In this document: one piece after another, positions 52,605-60,723 of the stretch
Numbering within the stretch: the stretch's first letter is position 1
How the letters are laid out: the number at the start of each line of letters is the position of its first letter
From: Stenotrophomonas rhizophila
Lineage (GTDB): Bacteria; Pseudomonadota; Gammaproteobacteria; Xanthomonadales; Xanthomonadaceae
DNA length: 64,000 nt
NCBI RefSeq assembly: GCF_007667275.1
Contig: NZ_VDQT01000001.1
Location: forward strand, 186,001 to 250,000
Direction: 5' to 3'
Notes under the pieces: generated by a model
Told to the model about the DNA's origin: nothing
The model's database searches: none
What the model saw: only the letters and a program-made list of their open reading frames with translations
Program-made: the position numbers and the translations under genes

Positions 52605-52967
52605 TCACATCGCGCTGACGCGCGACTGCATCGCGCCGACGATCGGCGCACCCTGCGGAATCTGTTCGGCGCTCTGGCAGATGCCCGGCCCCGGGCCCGG
52701 GGCCGGTGCCAGCATCACCGGCAACCCCATCACCTTCACCCGCGTGCTCGGCATCGACCAGCGCACGGTTACGCACGGCTGCGGCTTGCTGGGCGGCACA
52801 GTGAACGGACACCCGGGCAGCACCGCAATGGTCGGCGCGCCCGGCGGAATCACCGCCACCGGCTGCCCGCTGACCAGCACGCGGGCCTGGCCGGGCACGA
52901 CCTTGGCCTGGCCGGCGGCGTGCTGGCAGGTCATCGCGGCATTGGCGTGGAGCAGGAAACCCGGCAT
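52605..52967 (-). CDS. PAAR-like spike-tip protein
   Basis: A 120-residue Pro/Gly-rich protein with repeated short strands (GQARVLVSGQPVAVIPPGAPTIAV..., ILAPA-type turns) and the position, right after the gpV-like gene, of the PAAR tip in eCIS clusters. It has the PAAR-like habit of alternating beta segments with Pro-Gly turns and three cysteines, but I do not see a canonical PAAR motif, so the call leans on context. It would cap the spike. Stops 17 bases before gp25. Confidence 0.65.
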   Translation of the reverse strand: MPGFLLHANAAMTCQHAAGQAKVVPGQARVLVSGQPVAVIPPGAPTIAVLPGCPFTVPPSKPQPCVTVRWSMPSTRVKVMGLPVMLAPAPGPGPGICQSAEQIPQGAPIVGAMQSRVSAM

Positions 52968-52978
52968 GGCGGCCGTCC

Positions 52979-53518
52979 TCAGGTAATGGTCATCGCGACC
53001 TTGTTGAAGGTGATGGCGGGGCCGACGAGATAGATCGACGCGCCCTTGCCGTTGTCGATGTAGATGCCGCTGTCGTTCACCACCAGCATCGCCCCGGTGG
53101 TGCTCTTGAGCACGATGCCGCCGGTGAGCGGTGTGGGCGGCATGTCGCTGACCATCACCATGTTCTGCAGCAGGGTCTGGATGACGATGTTCGGATCGGC
53201 CGGGTTGCCCAGCTTGGCCATCGCCGGGGCATCGCTCGGCAGGTCGAAGCGGCCGCCCAGCCACACCGGTTTGTTCGCGTTGCCCTGTTCGAACATCACC
53301 CACACCCCGGCGCCCGGCGGTGGCACCGCATAGATGCCCATGCCCGGTCCCGGTGGCCCGGACAGCGGCGTGCACGGTTCGGCCCAGGTGGTGGGTACGA
53401 ACGAGGCGACGTCGGCAATGGACAGCAGCAGGCGGCCGCGGAAGTAGGGGTCGGCGTTGCTGGTGACCGTGCCGCGGTAGATGCCGGGAAACTGTCCGTT
53501 GCGATTCGATTGGCTCAT
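52979..53518 (-). CDS. gpV/VgrG-type spike protein (OB-fold and beta-helix)
   Basis: A 179-residue protein. The N-terminal OB-fold has YRGTVTSNADPYFRGRLLLSI and VWVMFEQGNANKPVWLGGRF, the hallmark of gp5/VgrG/gpV spike proteins. The C-terminal part (IVLKSTTGAMLVVNDSGIYIDNG.GASI) is the start of a beta-helical needle. It overlaps the upstream gpD-like gene by 4 bases. Together the two make the spike that in Afp/Pvc8 is one chain. Confidence 0.9.
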   Translation of the reverse strand: MSQSNRNGQFPGIYRGTVTSNADPYFRGRLLLSIADVASFVPTTWAEPCTPLSGPPGPGMGIYAVPPPGAGVWVMFEQGNANKPVWLGGRFDLPSDAPAMAKLGNPADPNIVIQTLLQNMVMVSDMPPTPLTGGIVLKSTTGAMLVVNDSGIYIDNGKGASIYLVGPAITFNKVAMTIT

Positions 53519-54642
53519 ACCGGCACCTTCGGGGTCAGCGAAATCAGGCCATCGCGGCTGAGCTGGAAGCTCTGCTTGTATTCGCCGCGCTTGAGTTTGT
53601 GGGTCACGCTATCAACGTAGTACAGGCCGTCGTAGGCCAGGCTGGCGCCGCGCACGCCCACCAGCATCCGCGAGCGCAGCACATGGCCGTAGCGCAGCAC
53701 GTCCAGCGAGCCGGAGGCGGTAATGGCATTCGTCGAGCCCTTGAGCAGCCGGCCCAGCACCTTCTTGGCGGTGGAAAGGGTGTCGTCGCCACCGGATTCG
53801 CGGAACATGGCCAGGCGCAGCGGCGCGATCGGTCGCGCGCCCAGCGGCGGCTGGAAGATGCTCACCGCCGGCACCGGCAACGGAATGGGCACCCGGCCGG
53901 TGGCCGGATCGTAGACGGTGACCAGCATGTTCTCCTTGGCCAGGCCGTCCAGCGAGAAGCTCAGCGACTCCACATTGGTGTTCGCATCCATGTTCACGTT
54001 CAGCGCTGGCTGCGGCACCGGAATGCGGATGTCCGGGCCCAGGTAGGCGATGCTCTGCCCGGGCAACGGGCCGGGTTCCACGTAGAAGACAAACCCGTTG
54101 TCCTGGGCAATGCGCCGCAGGTGGGTCAGGTCGGTGCCGTTCTGCGACTCGATGCGTTCGGTCATGATCGGCTGGGTCGGGATGAAGCCGGGGATCACGA
54201 TCGGCGCCACGCCCAGGAACGCGTACTTCGCCAGCACCGCGTAGGCCTGCACCGTGTCGGACATGTTGGGGTAGGGCAGGGCCAGCTCGATCAGGTCCAT
54301 CGCCGCGCTGAGGTCATCGCCGGTCACGGTGAGCGTGGACTGGCCCGGATCATTGCTTGGCGACAGGTCCTGGCGGGTCACCATGCCGTCCATCAGCACG
54401 TGCGGCATGCCGCCCAGCGTGACCATCACGATGACCCGGGTGACCAGCGGGTCGAAATAACCGGCCGGAAGCAGGGTGGTGAGCAGGCTGGATTCCTTGC
54501 CCACGGCGAAGGTCAGCTGGAAGCCGGCGCGGTCGCGGCCGCTGGTCACTTCCACGCTCTGCAACGCCTCGACCACGGCGCGCGTCGCCGGGACCGGCAC
54601 GGCCGGCCCGATCATCAGCGTAAGGTGCACGCCCTGCAGCAT
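53515..54642 (-). CDS. gpD/late control D-like spike base protein
   Basis: A 375-residue protein with the phage late control gene D / VgrG N-terminal fold. It has beta-rich gp27-like segments (TSGRDRAGFQLTFAVG; GDDLSAAMDLIELA) and the TERIESQNGTDLTHLRRIAQDNGFVFYVEPG block that resembles the 'D-L...LA...G..FW' motif of gpD. It forms the trimeric hub under the spike. ATG 54642, next gene upstream 3 bases away. Confidence 0.87.
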   Translation of the reverse strand: MLQGVHLTLMIGPAVPVPATRAVVEALQSVEVTSGRDRAGFQLTFAVGKESSLLTTLLPAGYFDPLVTRVIVMVTLGGMPHVLMDGMVTRQDLSPSNDPGQSTLTVTGDDLSAAMDLIELALPYPNMSDTVQAYAVLAKYAFLGVAPIVIPGFIPTQPIMTERIESQNGTDLTHLRRIAQDNGFVFYVEPGPLPGQSIAYLGPDIRIPVPQPALNVNMDANTNVESLSFSLDGLAKENMLVTVYDPATGRVPIPLPVPAVSIFQPPLGARPIAPLRLAMFRESGGDDTLSTAKKVLGRLLKGSTNAITASGSLDVLRYGHVLRSRMLVGVRGASLAYDGLYYVDSVTHKLKRGEYKQSFQLSRDGLISLTPKVPV

Positions 54643-54645
54643 GGC

Positions 54646-54969
54646 TCACTCCCGCGCCGGCGGCGGCACGCCGTCGGGCAGGGTGATGCGCACGCGTTCG
54701 CCCACCTCGTCGGTGAGTTCATCCGGATGCATCACGCCGTTGGCATCGCACAACCGCCAGAACGCTTCCGGATCGCCCAGTTCGCGTGCCGCGATGTGGT
54801 CCGGCCGCTCGCCTTCGACCACCACGTGCTCGCGCAGCAGGGTGAAGCGTTCCAGCGCCGGCAGCAGGCGCCGCTGCAGGTACGGCACCACGGTGCCGTC
54901 GGGCAGGGTCAACGTGGTGATCGGGACGTCGTGGTAACGGCTGGTCGGGGGGAAGTCATAGTTGGTCAT
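54646..54969 (-). CDS. LysM-like tail protein
   Basis: A 107-residue protein of the gpX/LysM-like type. After a short N-terminal strand region it has VEGERPDHIAARELGDPEAFWRLCDANGVMHPDELTDEVGERVRITLP, the pattern of a LysM-like domain in tail proteins (W..D.N....P..L...G). In P2-like phages and eCIS it links tube and spike. Its stop is 3 bases before the gpD-like gene. Confidence 0.85.
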   Translation of the reverse strand: MTNYDFPPTSRYHDVPITTLTLPDGTVVPYLQRRLLPALERFTLLREHVVVEGERPDHIAARELGDPEAFWRLCDANGVMHPDELTDEVGERVRITLPDGVPPPARE

Positions 54970-54979
54970 GGCGAAGTCC

Positions 54980-55633
54980 TCAATGGATTCCGGAAATGCC
55001 GAGCGCGCGGAAGTCGCCCTGGACCGCCTGCGCGGCCAGCCGTTCGCGTGCCTGCAGGTAGCCCATGAACAGCCCGCCGCCGCGGCTGTCGAAGCCCAGG
55101 TCGTCGACGCTGAGCACGCGCAGGCCGAGCGTGACCTTGGCCCGGATCGGGTTGAGCTGGGTGTCGAAGGCCTCTTCGGTGATGCTCAGTTCGGTCACCC
55201 GTACCGGCACGATCCGCTGCGGCCCGAACACGAACACCGCCAGCGGCGCCATGGCCGGCGCGATCTCCAGCGAGCCGGTCGACGCCACCGCGTCGGCGCT
55301 GCGCAGGGCGGCGCTGGTCGGCTGCACCAGCGCTTCGAGCGCCGCCAGCTGCGGGTGCAGGCCCAGCACCACGCTGGGGCCACGCCCGGACTCCAGCGCG
55401 TCGGTGGCGTCGATTTCGGCTTCCAGCTTGATCGTTTCCACGGCCGGCCCCTTCAGGCGCAGCGCTTCGCTGCGGTCGCCCTGTTCGGCGCCGGCTCCGC
55501 GCACCTGCAAGGTGCGGGTGAGGGTGTCCGGGTTGTACTGCAGCGACACGATGCGCAGCACGTTGCCGGCCAGCGGATCCAGCAGGGCCAGGCCACCTTT
55601 CACCAGCTTCGGGGTGCGCGTATAGCCGCTCAT
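54980..55633 (-). CDS. Contractile injection system tube-cap protein (Afp7-like)
   Basis: A 217-residue protein matching the N-terminal domain of CIS tube proteins: KGGLALLDPLAG..LRIVSLQYNPDTLTRTLQ, then GPAVETIKLEAEIDATD and VRVTELSITEEAFDTQLNPIRAKVTLGLRVL. In Afp and PVC particles this protein sits between tube and spike. The LysM domain that follows it in the single-chain homologue is the separate gene at 54646. Starts 7 bases after the small unknown gene. Confidence 0.9.
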   Translation of the reverse strand: MSGYTRTPKLVKGGLALLDPLAGNVLRIVSLQYNPDTLTRTLQVRGAGAEQGDRSEALRLKGPAVETIKLEAEIDATDALESGRGPSVVLGLHPQLAALEALVQPTSAALRSADAVASTGSLEIAPAMAPLAVFVFGPQRIVPVRVTELSITEEAFDTQLNPIRAKVTLGLRVLSVDDLGFDSRGGGLFMGYLQARERLAAQAVQGDFRALGISGIH

Positions 55634-55640
55634 GTCACTC

Positions 55641-56102
55641 TCACTCGTAGCTCTCGGCCACGCCGCGCAGGTAGCCGGGCTGGCGGCGGTCCAGGGCAGC
55701 GGTGGCCATGCTCAGCGGGCATTCCTCCGAACCGTCCTCCATCCGAACGATAGGCAGGCGGTAGTACACGTTGTCCGGATCATCCAGGTCGATATCCCAG
55801 GACGCTTCGCCCAGTGCGAGCACCATCACCAGGCCGATATGGCGGGCCACGGCGTCCAGCACGGCGCGGTGCTCCAGCGACAGGGCCGCGTCCGGGTTGG
55901 CGAAGCGCCCCAGCAGGAACGCTTCGACCGCGTCCAGCGATGCCATGTCGCGGCCCGGGTCATCGGGCATCATCGCGTAGAGTTCGTCGCGCACCTCGAC
56001 ATCGCTGGCAAGCCAGATCTGGAAATCTTCGCGCGAATGAAATTTGAAGGCGTGGAAGGCGTCGGTCATGTCCGTGGCTTCGAAAGAGGGTGAAGGGGTC
56101 AT
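55641..56102 (-). CDS. Small protein of unknown function after the nuclease-type protein
   Basis: A 153-residue acidic protein (key segments: RDELYAMMPDDPGRDM, AVEAFLLGRFANPDAALSLEHRAVLDAVARHIG, SWDIDLDDPDNVYYRLPIVRMEDGSEE). No domain recognised. ATG 56102 overlaps the stop of the 1,459-residue gene (ATGA); ATG 56069 is possible. Small acidic proteins encoded directly behind toxin-like genes are often immunity or chaperone proteins, so either role is possible, but similar small proteins also occur as ordinary eCIS parts. Confidence 0.55.
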   Translation of the reverse strand: MTPSPSFEATDMTDAFHAFKFHSREDFQIWLASDVEVRDELYAMMPDDPGRDMASLDAVEAFLLGRFANPDAALSLEHRAVLDAVARHIGLVMVLALGEASWDIDLDDPDNVYYRLPIVRMEDGSEECPLSMATAALDRRQPGYLRGVAESYE

Positions 56103-59100
56103 CGTCTGGGCAGGTTGCGGCTGACGAACGTGGTGTTGCCCTTGCCGTCGAAGGTGCGCCGCTCGACGAGGATGCCATTGTCCAGCAGCAGCTTGAGCAG
56201 TGGTCCGCTCGGCTCGGTGTCGATCAGCATCCACTTGATCTTCCAGCCGCGCTTGACCAGCTTGGCGTCGCGCAGCACTTCCGAGACGATTTCCGCGGTG
56301 GCATAGATCACTTCGGTCTCGTAGGCCTTCACCTCGATGCCGACTTTGTTCTTGACGTCGGCGATGTCGAGCCGACGCACTTCGTCCTTGCCGGTATTGA
56401 CGGTCTGCTCGGTTTCCCCAATGCCCAGGCGCGCGTGCTCGGCGTTGACAATCGCGTTGGCCTTGTTGGCCTTGTTGACGTTGGCGTTGTAAACGTTCGA
56501 CCAGCTCTCGTAGACCAGATCACCACCGACAAGCTCGTACATCGCACGGCGGGTCTTCTTATGCGCGGGCGTACCCGGGTCCTGGCCCCGCAGCTTCGCC
56601 TCGAGCTCGGCGTACTGGGCCTGCTTGGCCTTGGACAGGCCCTTGGCGGCGACGAAGCCTTCGCCGTCGCCGGCGAATTCGGTGCCCAGGTCCAGCGTGC
56701 GCAGGTGCTGGTCGAGCTGTACCTGCAGGCTTTCCAGTTCGGCCATGGCCTTGCTGGCCGCTTCCGGGCCGAGCGTGCGCATGAACTCCATCTGCTGCTT
56801 GATGGCGTTCGGCAGCTTCTGGACTTCCAGCACCGCCTCGTAGGAAGCGCGATGTTCCGGCTTGACCGCGTCGATTCCGATCAGCCGGGCAATATCGGAG
56901 ATCGCCAGCCGCACCCGACCCGAGAAGCCCTGGTACTTCTGCATCGCGCGCACCGTGTCGGCGTGCATGCCTACCGTTTCGGGGCGTGCATCGGGGCTGC
57001 AGCGGATGCGGATATCGGTGATCTGCCCGGTCTTCTCGTTGATGTCGTAGTCCACCCGCACGTCGTTGCCTTCCAGCGCGGGGTCGATACTGGCCAGCCT
57101 GCGCAGGTCGGGCGGCAGCTCGCGCGCCATTTCCTCCAGCGTGGCGCGGCGTTCTGCAGCCGGTTTCGTGCCCGGGCCGGCGGCGTCGGGTTTGGCGGTA
57201 GCGTCCTTTTCGGCTTCCCGCAGTCGAGCTTCGTCGTCGGCCGTGTTCGACTTTTCCCTGACCGGCGGCCGTTCCAGCGGGCTCTTGCCGGTCGGCTCAG
57301 CCGGGGTGGCAGCGTGTTCGGGGGGCAACGTCTCCTTCGCACCCGGGCCACCCTTGTCGGCGGGTTTGGCGGGGCCTTGGGCATCCTTCGCCGCCTGCCT
57401 GGCCTTCATCACGTTGCCGGCAATGAACAGCCCGTTGTTCTGCACCGCCGAGCCGATTGCCTGCGCCCGTGCACGGCGCGCGGCGGCGTGGGTCATCGCG
57501 CCGCTGTTTTCCTGCGCGGCAATGCCCACCATCTGGTCGAGGAAGCTGAGATTGCCCCACACCAGGCCGCCATAATTCAGGGCTTCGTTGGCGATCTCCA
57601 CGCCCTTGGCCACGCGCTCGGCGGCCTTCAGCGCGTCGGTGGCGGCCGTGACCTGGGCCTGGGTGAACTTTCCCTCCTGTACGATCGCGAACACCTTGTC
57701 GAAACGCTGTACCCGCAACGTGGCCACGGTCTGTCCCAGCGCGCCGACGCCACCCAGGACGCCGAGTACGTCACTGACCGTCTGCGCGTCCAGGTACAGG
57801 CGGCCGGCCTTCCAGCGCTGGATCAGCCGCGCAGCCGCCACGCCGGCGCCGATCACCGCACCCGCGGTGCCCGCCGAGGCGACGAACAGGCCCACCGCGG
57901 CCAGCGTCATCACCAGGTCGTCCAGGCGCTTTTCCGCCAGTGCCCAGTTGGCTGGGGCACTTTCGATGTACATGGTTTCCGGTGCGCCGGCTTCCAGCCC
58001 GAGGTTCCCGGTACGCACACCGATCTTGCCGCGGCCGTACGCGGCATGCCCGCCGAACTTGGTCAGCGCAGAACGCAATGCCTCACTCGGCGTGCCACCC
58101 ATGCCCACGTACGCATCGCCATCGCGGTTGGTCACATCGCTGACCAGCCAGCGGAAGCGGTCGCCGTTCTTCGCCATCGGCCCGGCCGACAGCAGCAGCG
58201 GGTACTGCTCGCCGGTGACTTCGGACATCAACGTGGCGTTGAGCCTTCGCATCGGCTGCAGGTCGGTGGCACCGCCGGTGCGCTCGGCTTCGTGGCGCTG
58301 GTAGCGCTTGATCTGGTCCTGCACCAGTTCCAGGTCGCGCTCACGGCCATAGTCGGACAGGTTTGGTGCCACCTTGCGGAAGTCCTCCAGCTCCTTCTGC
58401 TTCTCGGCCTCGCTCTTGCGGAGGACATCCAGCGCCGAGCCTTCGAAGCGCAGCTCCGCCTGCGCCAGCAGCTCACGCAGGTACTTGCCCTTGGCCACGT
58501 CGCCGGCGGCTTCGGCCAGCTTGATCTGGGCCCGCAGCTCGGCCAGCTGCGCACTGGGCTCATCCAGCGCCTCGTCGACCGCTTTCTCCATCGGCGCCAC
58601 TTCGGTGATCTTCGCTGCTACCGAAGGAGGGCGGATGATCTGCTTGCCCTGCCGGTCCTCGTTGATTGCTGGCGTGGTGATGGCGCGCACCAGGTAGATA
58701 CCCTTTTTGGTGAAGGGGATCTCCTGCTGGGTGCGGGGGCCTGCGAACAGCTCGGCCACCCAGCTCAGGGCCGCACCGATGGCGGTGGTCAGCAACGAGA
58801 CCGGCGCCAGTTCCAGCGCCAGCCGGTTGGCGGCGGCATTGGACATCCGCTCGCCCACGGTGTCGCCCTGCGGGTTCACCGTGCCGCGCGCAGCGCGCCG
58901 GTTGTCCTTCCACCAGTCGCCGAAGGCGCGGTTGAACTCATGGTTGGCCCCGCCCATGCCGGTGACATCGGTGCCGGCACCGCGCTTGGCATGCTGCAGT
59001 GCCTGCAGCTTCTCCTCGTAGTTGGGGCCGCTCTCGTCGACCTTCTCGCCCTTGTTCCGGGCAACGTCCTTCTTCGCCTGCTGATCGGCGTACTGGGTGA

Positions 59101-60478
59101 CGTCGAAGGTTTCCCAGCGGTAGTGGATGGTTTCGCCGATCTGCGAGATCGCCTGCAACGCCGTGTTCCCGTTGCCATTGGCGCCCCAGTCGATGGTGGC
59201 CGAATAGGTCGGGTTGGCGTCGACCGGCACCAGCTTCGGGCCGGTCATGCTCACCGGCCACGGCGGCGCGTTCGGTGGCTGGCCGTCGCTACGCCCCTCC
59301 ACCGGGCTGGCATACAGCCCGGCGCCACCCGTGCCTTCCTTGCTGCCGCCACCACCGGTGTCGTAGGTGGGTACGAAATAGATCACCAGCGGGTTGGGGG
59401 TGGCGTTCACCCGCTGCCGGAACGCGCCCGCGTCCTGCAGGATCGCAGTGAGATCCATGATCGGCAGGGTCCTGGGGGTGGGCGTGCCCGCCGGGGCGTT
59501 CTTCGCCTCCTCGTCAGCCTGCTTCTTCTCATCGGCGGTGAGGTCGCGCGACACTACCGTGCTGGCGCTGGGCTCGATGTCGATGCTCTTGCCGCTACGG
59601 TCCACCGTTACCGCGCGCATCGCGTTGCCGTAGTGGGTGTAGATGCCGGGGGTGAACTTGAGGCCCTTGATGGCCTTGAAGGGCAGCTTGCCGCCCACCG
59701 GCTTGCCGCTGTCGTCGTAGACCTTGAGGAACTTCGGGTGCAGGCCGACGAACACCATTTTGCGCAGCTCTTCGCCCCGGAAGTTGAGCTTGTTGGCGCC
59801 CATGTAGGCCGCTGCAGCGTCCATGCCGGTGGCGTGGATCTGCAGCCGGGTCCAGTCCGGGTCGTCCTTTTTAGCGGCGTCGGGCGCCTTGGGCGGCGGC
59901 GCGGTCTTGCCGGCCTCGGGCTTGCGCCGCAGCACGGGATCAGCGCCACGGTCCTGCGCCACATGCGCCAGTTCGTGCGCGATCAAGCGCTGGCCTTCGG
60001 GTTCGCGTGGCGCATAGCGGCCGGGGCCGAACGCCACATGCGCGCCGATGCTGTAGGCCTGCGCGCCCAGCTCGCGCGCCGACTGCGCCGCCACCGTATC
60101 GTGATGCACGCGCACATGGCCCAGCGGCGTGCCGGTCTGCGCCTCCATCTCGTCGCGCAGTGCGGGCTCCAGCGGCTGGCCTGGGCTGTCGAGCGTGCGC
60201 GCCAGCGACACCGGCGGGGCGATGCGCGATGCCCGCGGGCCCGGCGCAGCCGCGCCAGGCAGCGACAGCGCGGCGCGTCCGCCGGCATACGCGTCTGCAA
60301 ACCGGTCCGCCTCGCGCTCGCGCGGATCGTCGTGTTCGCCGAACGCAACCGATCCGGCGGCGCAGGCGCTGCAGCTGGCCTCGCCCAGGGTGTGGTTGCC
60401 GCAGGCGCAGCGCGACGCGCTCCCCGACGTAGGCGCAGGCGCCAGGCAGGCATCACGCTGGCGCAGCGCTTCACTCAT
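56099..60478 (-). CDS. eCIS-core (DUF4157) protein with C-terminal nuclease-like domain; putative effector
   Basis: A 1,459-residue protein. The N-terminus has a CxC...CxxC cluster (about residues 23-39). Residues about 90-180 are the DUF4157 eCIS core, with the metallopeptidase-like HELAH at 168-172. Two hydrophobic stretches (about 600-625 and 850-882) could be membrane-active. A Pro/Lys/Glu-rich hinge lies near 1030-1110. The C-terminus has Asp1371 followed by Glu1382-Val-Lys1384 (LDIADVKNKVGIEVKAY), the D-x(n)-ExK pattern of PD-(D/E)xK nucleases. Its layout suggests an injected toxin loaded through the core domain. The ATG overlaps the upstream gene by 4 bases. Confidence 0.75.
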   Translation of the reverse strand: MSEALRQRDACLAPAPTSGSASRCACGNHTLGEASCSACAAGSVAFGEHDDPREREADRFADAYAGGRAALSLPGAAAPGPRASRIAPPVSLARTLDSPGQPLEPALRDEMEAQTGTPLGHVRVHHDTVAAQSARELGAQAYSIGAHVAFGPGRYAPREPEGQRLIAHELAHVAQDRGADPVLRRKPEAGKTAPPPKAPDAAKKDDPDWTRLQIHATGMDAAAAYMGANKLNFRGEELRKMVFVGLHPKFLKVYDDSGKPVGGKLPFKAIKGLKFTPGIYTHYGNAMRAVTVDRSGKSIDIEPSASTVVSRDLTADEKKQADEEAKNAPAGTPTPRTLPIMDLTAILQDAGAFRQRVNATPNPLVIYFVPTYDTGGGGSKEGTGGAGLYASPVEGRSDGQPPNAPPWPVSMTGPKLVPVDANPTYSATIDWGANGNGNTALQAISQIGETIHYRWETFDVTQYADQQAKKDVARNKGEKVDESGPNYEEKLQALQHAKRGAGTDVTGMGGANHEFNRAFGDWWKDNRRAARGTVNPQGDTVGERMSNAAANRLALELAPVSLLTTAIGAALSWVAELFAGPRTQQEIPFTKKGIYLVRAITTPAINEDRQGKQIIRPPSVAAKITEVAPMEKAVDEALDEPSAQLAELRAQIKLAEAAGDVAKGKYLRELLAQAELRFEGSALDVLRKSEAEKQKELEDFRKVAPNLSDYGRERDLELVQDQIKRYQRHEAERTGGATDLQPMRRLNATLMSEVTGEQYPLLLSAGPMAKNGDRFRWLVSDVTNRDGDAYVGMGGTPSEALRSALTKFGGHAAYGRGKIGVRTGNLGLEAGAPETMYIESAPANWALAEKRLDDLVMTLAAVGLFVASAGTAGAVIGAGVAAARLIQRWKAGRLYLDAQTVSDVLGVLGGVGALGQTVATLRVQRFDKVFAIVQEGKFTQAQVTAATDALKAAERVAKGVEIANEALNYGGLVWGNLSFLDQMVGIAAQENSGAMTHAAARRARAQAIGSAVQNNGLFIAGNVMKARQAAKDAQGPAKPADKGGPGAKETLPPEHAATPAEPTGKSPLERPPVREKSNTADDEARLREAEKDATAKPDAAGPGTKPAAERRATLEEMARELPPDLRRLASIDPALEGNDVRVDYDINEKTGQITDIRIRCSPDARPETVGMHADTVRAMQKYQGFSGRVRLAISDIARLIGIDAVKPEHRASYEAVLEVQKLPNAIKQQMEFMRTLGPEAASKAMAELESLQVQLDQHLRTLDLGTEFAGDGEGFVAAKGLSKAKQAQYAELEAKLRGQDPGTPAHKKTRRAMYELVGGDLVYESWSNVYNANVNKANKANAIVNAEHARLGIGETEQTVNTGKDEVRRLDIADVKNKVGIEVKAYETEVIYATAEIVSEVLRDAKLVKRGWKIKWMLIDTEPSGPLLKLLLDNGILVERRTFDGKGNTTFVSRNLPRR

Positions 60479-60723
60479 GGCCGCAGGCAGCCAAGCAGGG
60501 ACGTGGCGACCGCACGCGCGCTATCGTCAGGCGCGGTGGCGCGGCTGAGCGCCACCGGCGCGGCCACGAGGTGCTCCCGCGCGTCCGGCGGCGATGCCAG
60601 CGGCTGCCGGGCAAGCAACGCGCCAAGCTGCGCCTCCAGCGCCGCCTGGAACTGCTGGCGCTGCCCGGCACCCAGCGCAATGCCGTGCAGGACGATGCGA
60701 TCGATGTGCACGCGCGTGCTCAT
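60475..60723 (-). CDS. Small conserved-position eCIS protein
   Basis: An 82-residue protein (MSTRVHIDRIVLHGIALGAGQRQQFQAALEAQLGALLARQ...) with one amphipathic helix and a basic/neutral tail. It lies between the AAA+ ATPase and the eCIS-core protein with 4-base overlaps on both sides (ATGA), where comparable eCIS loci have a similar small gene. Function unknown; a coupling factor between ATPase and cargo is a guess. Confidence 0.65.
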   Translation of the reverse strand: MSTRVHIDRIVLHGIALGAGQRQQFQAALEAQLGALLARQPLASPPDAREHLVAAPVALSRATAPDDSARAVATSLLGCLRP

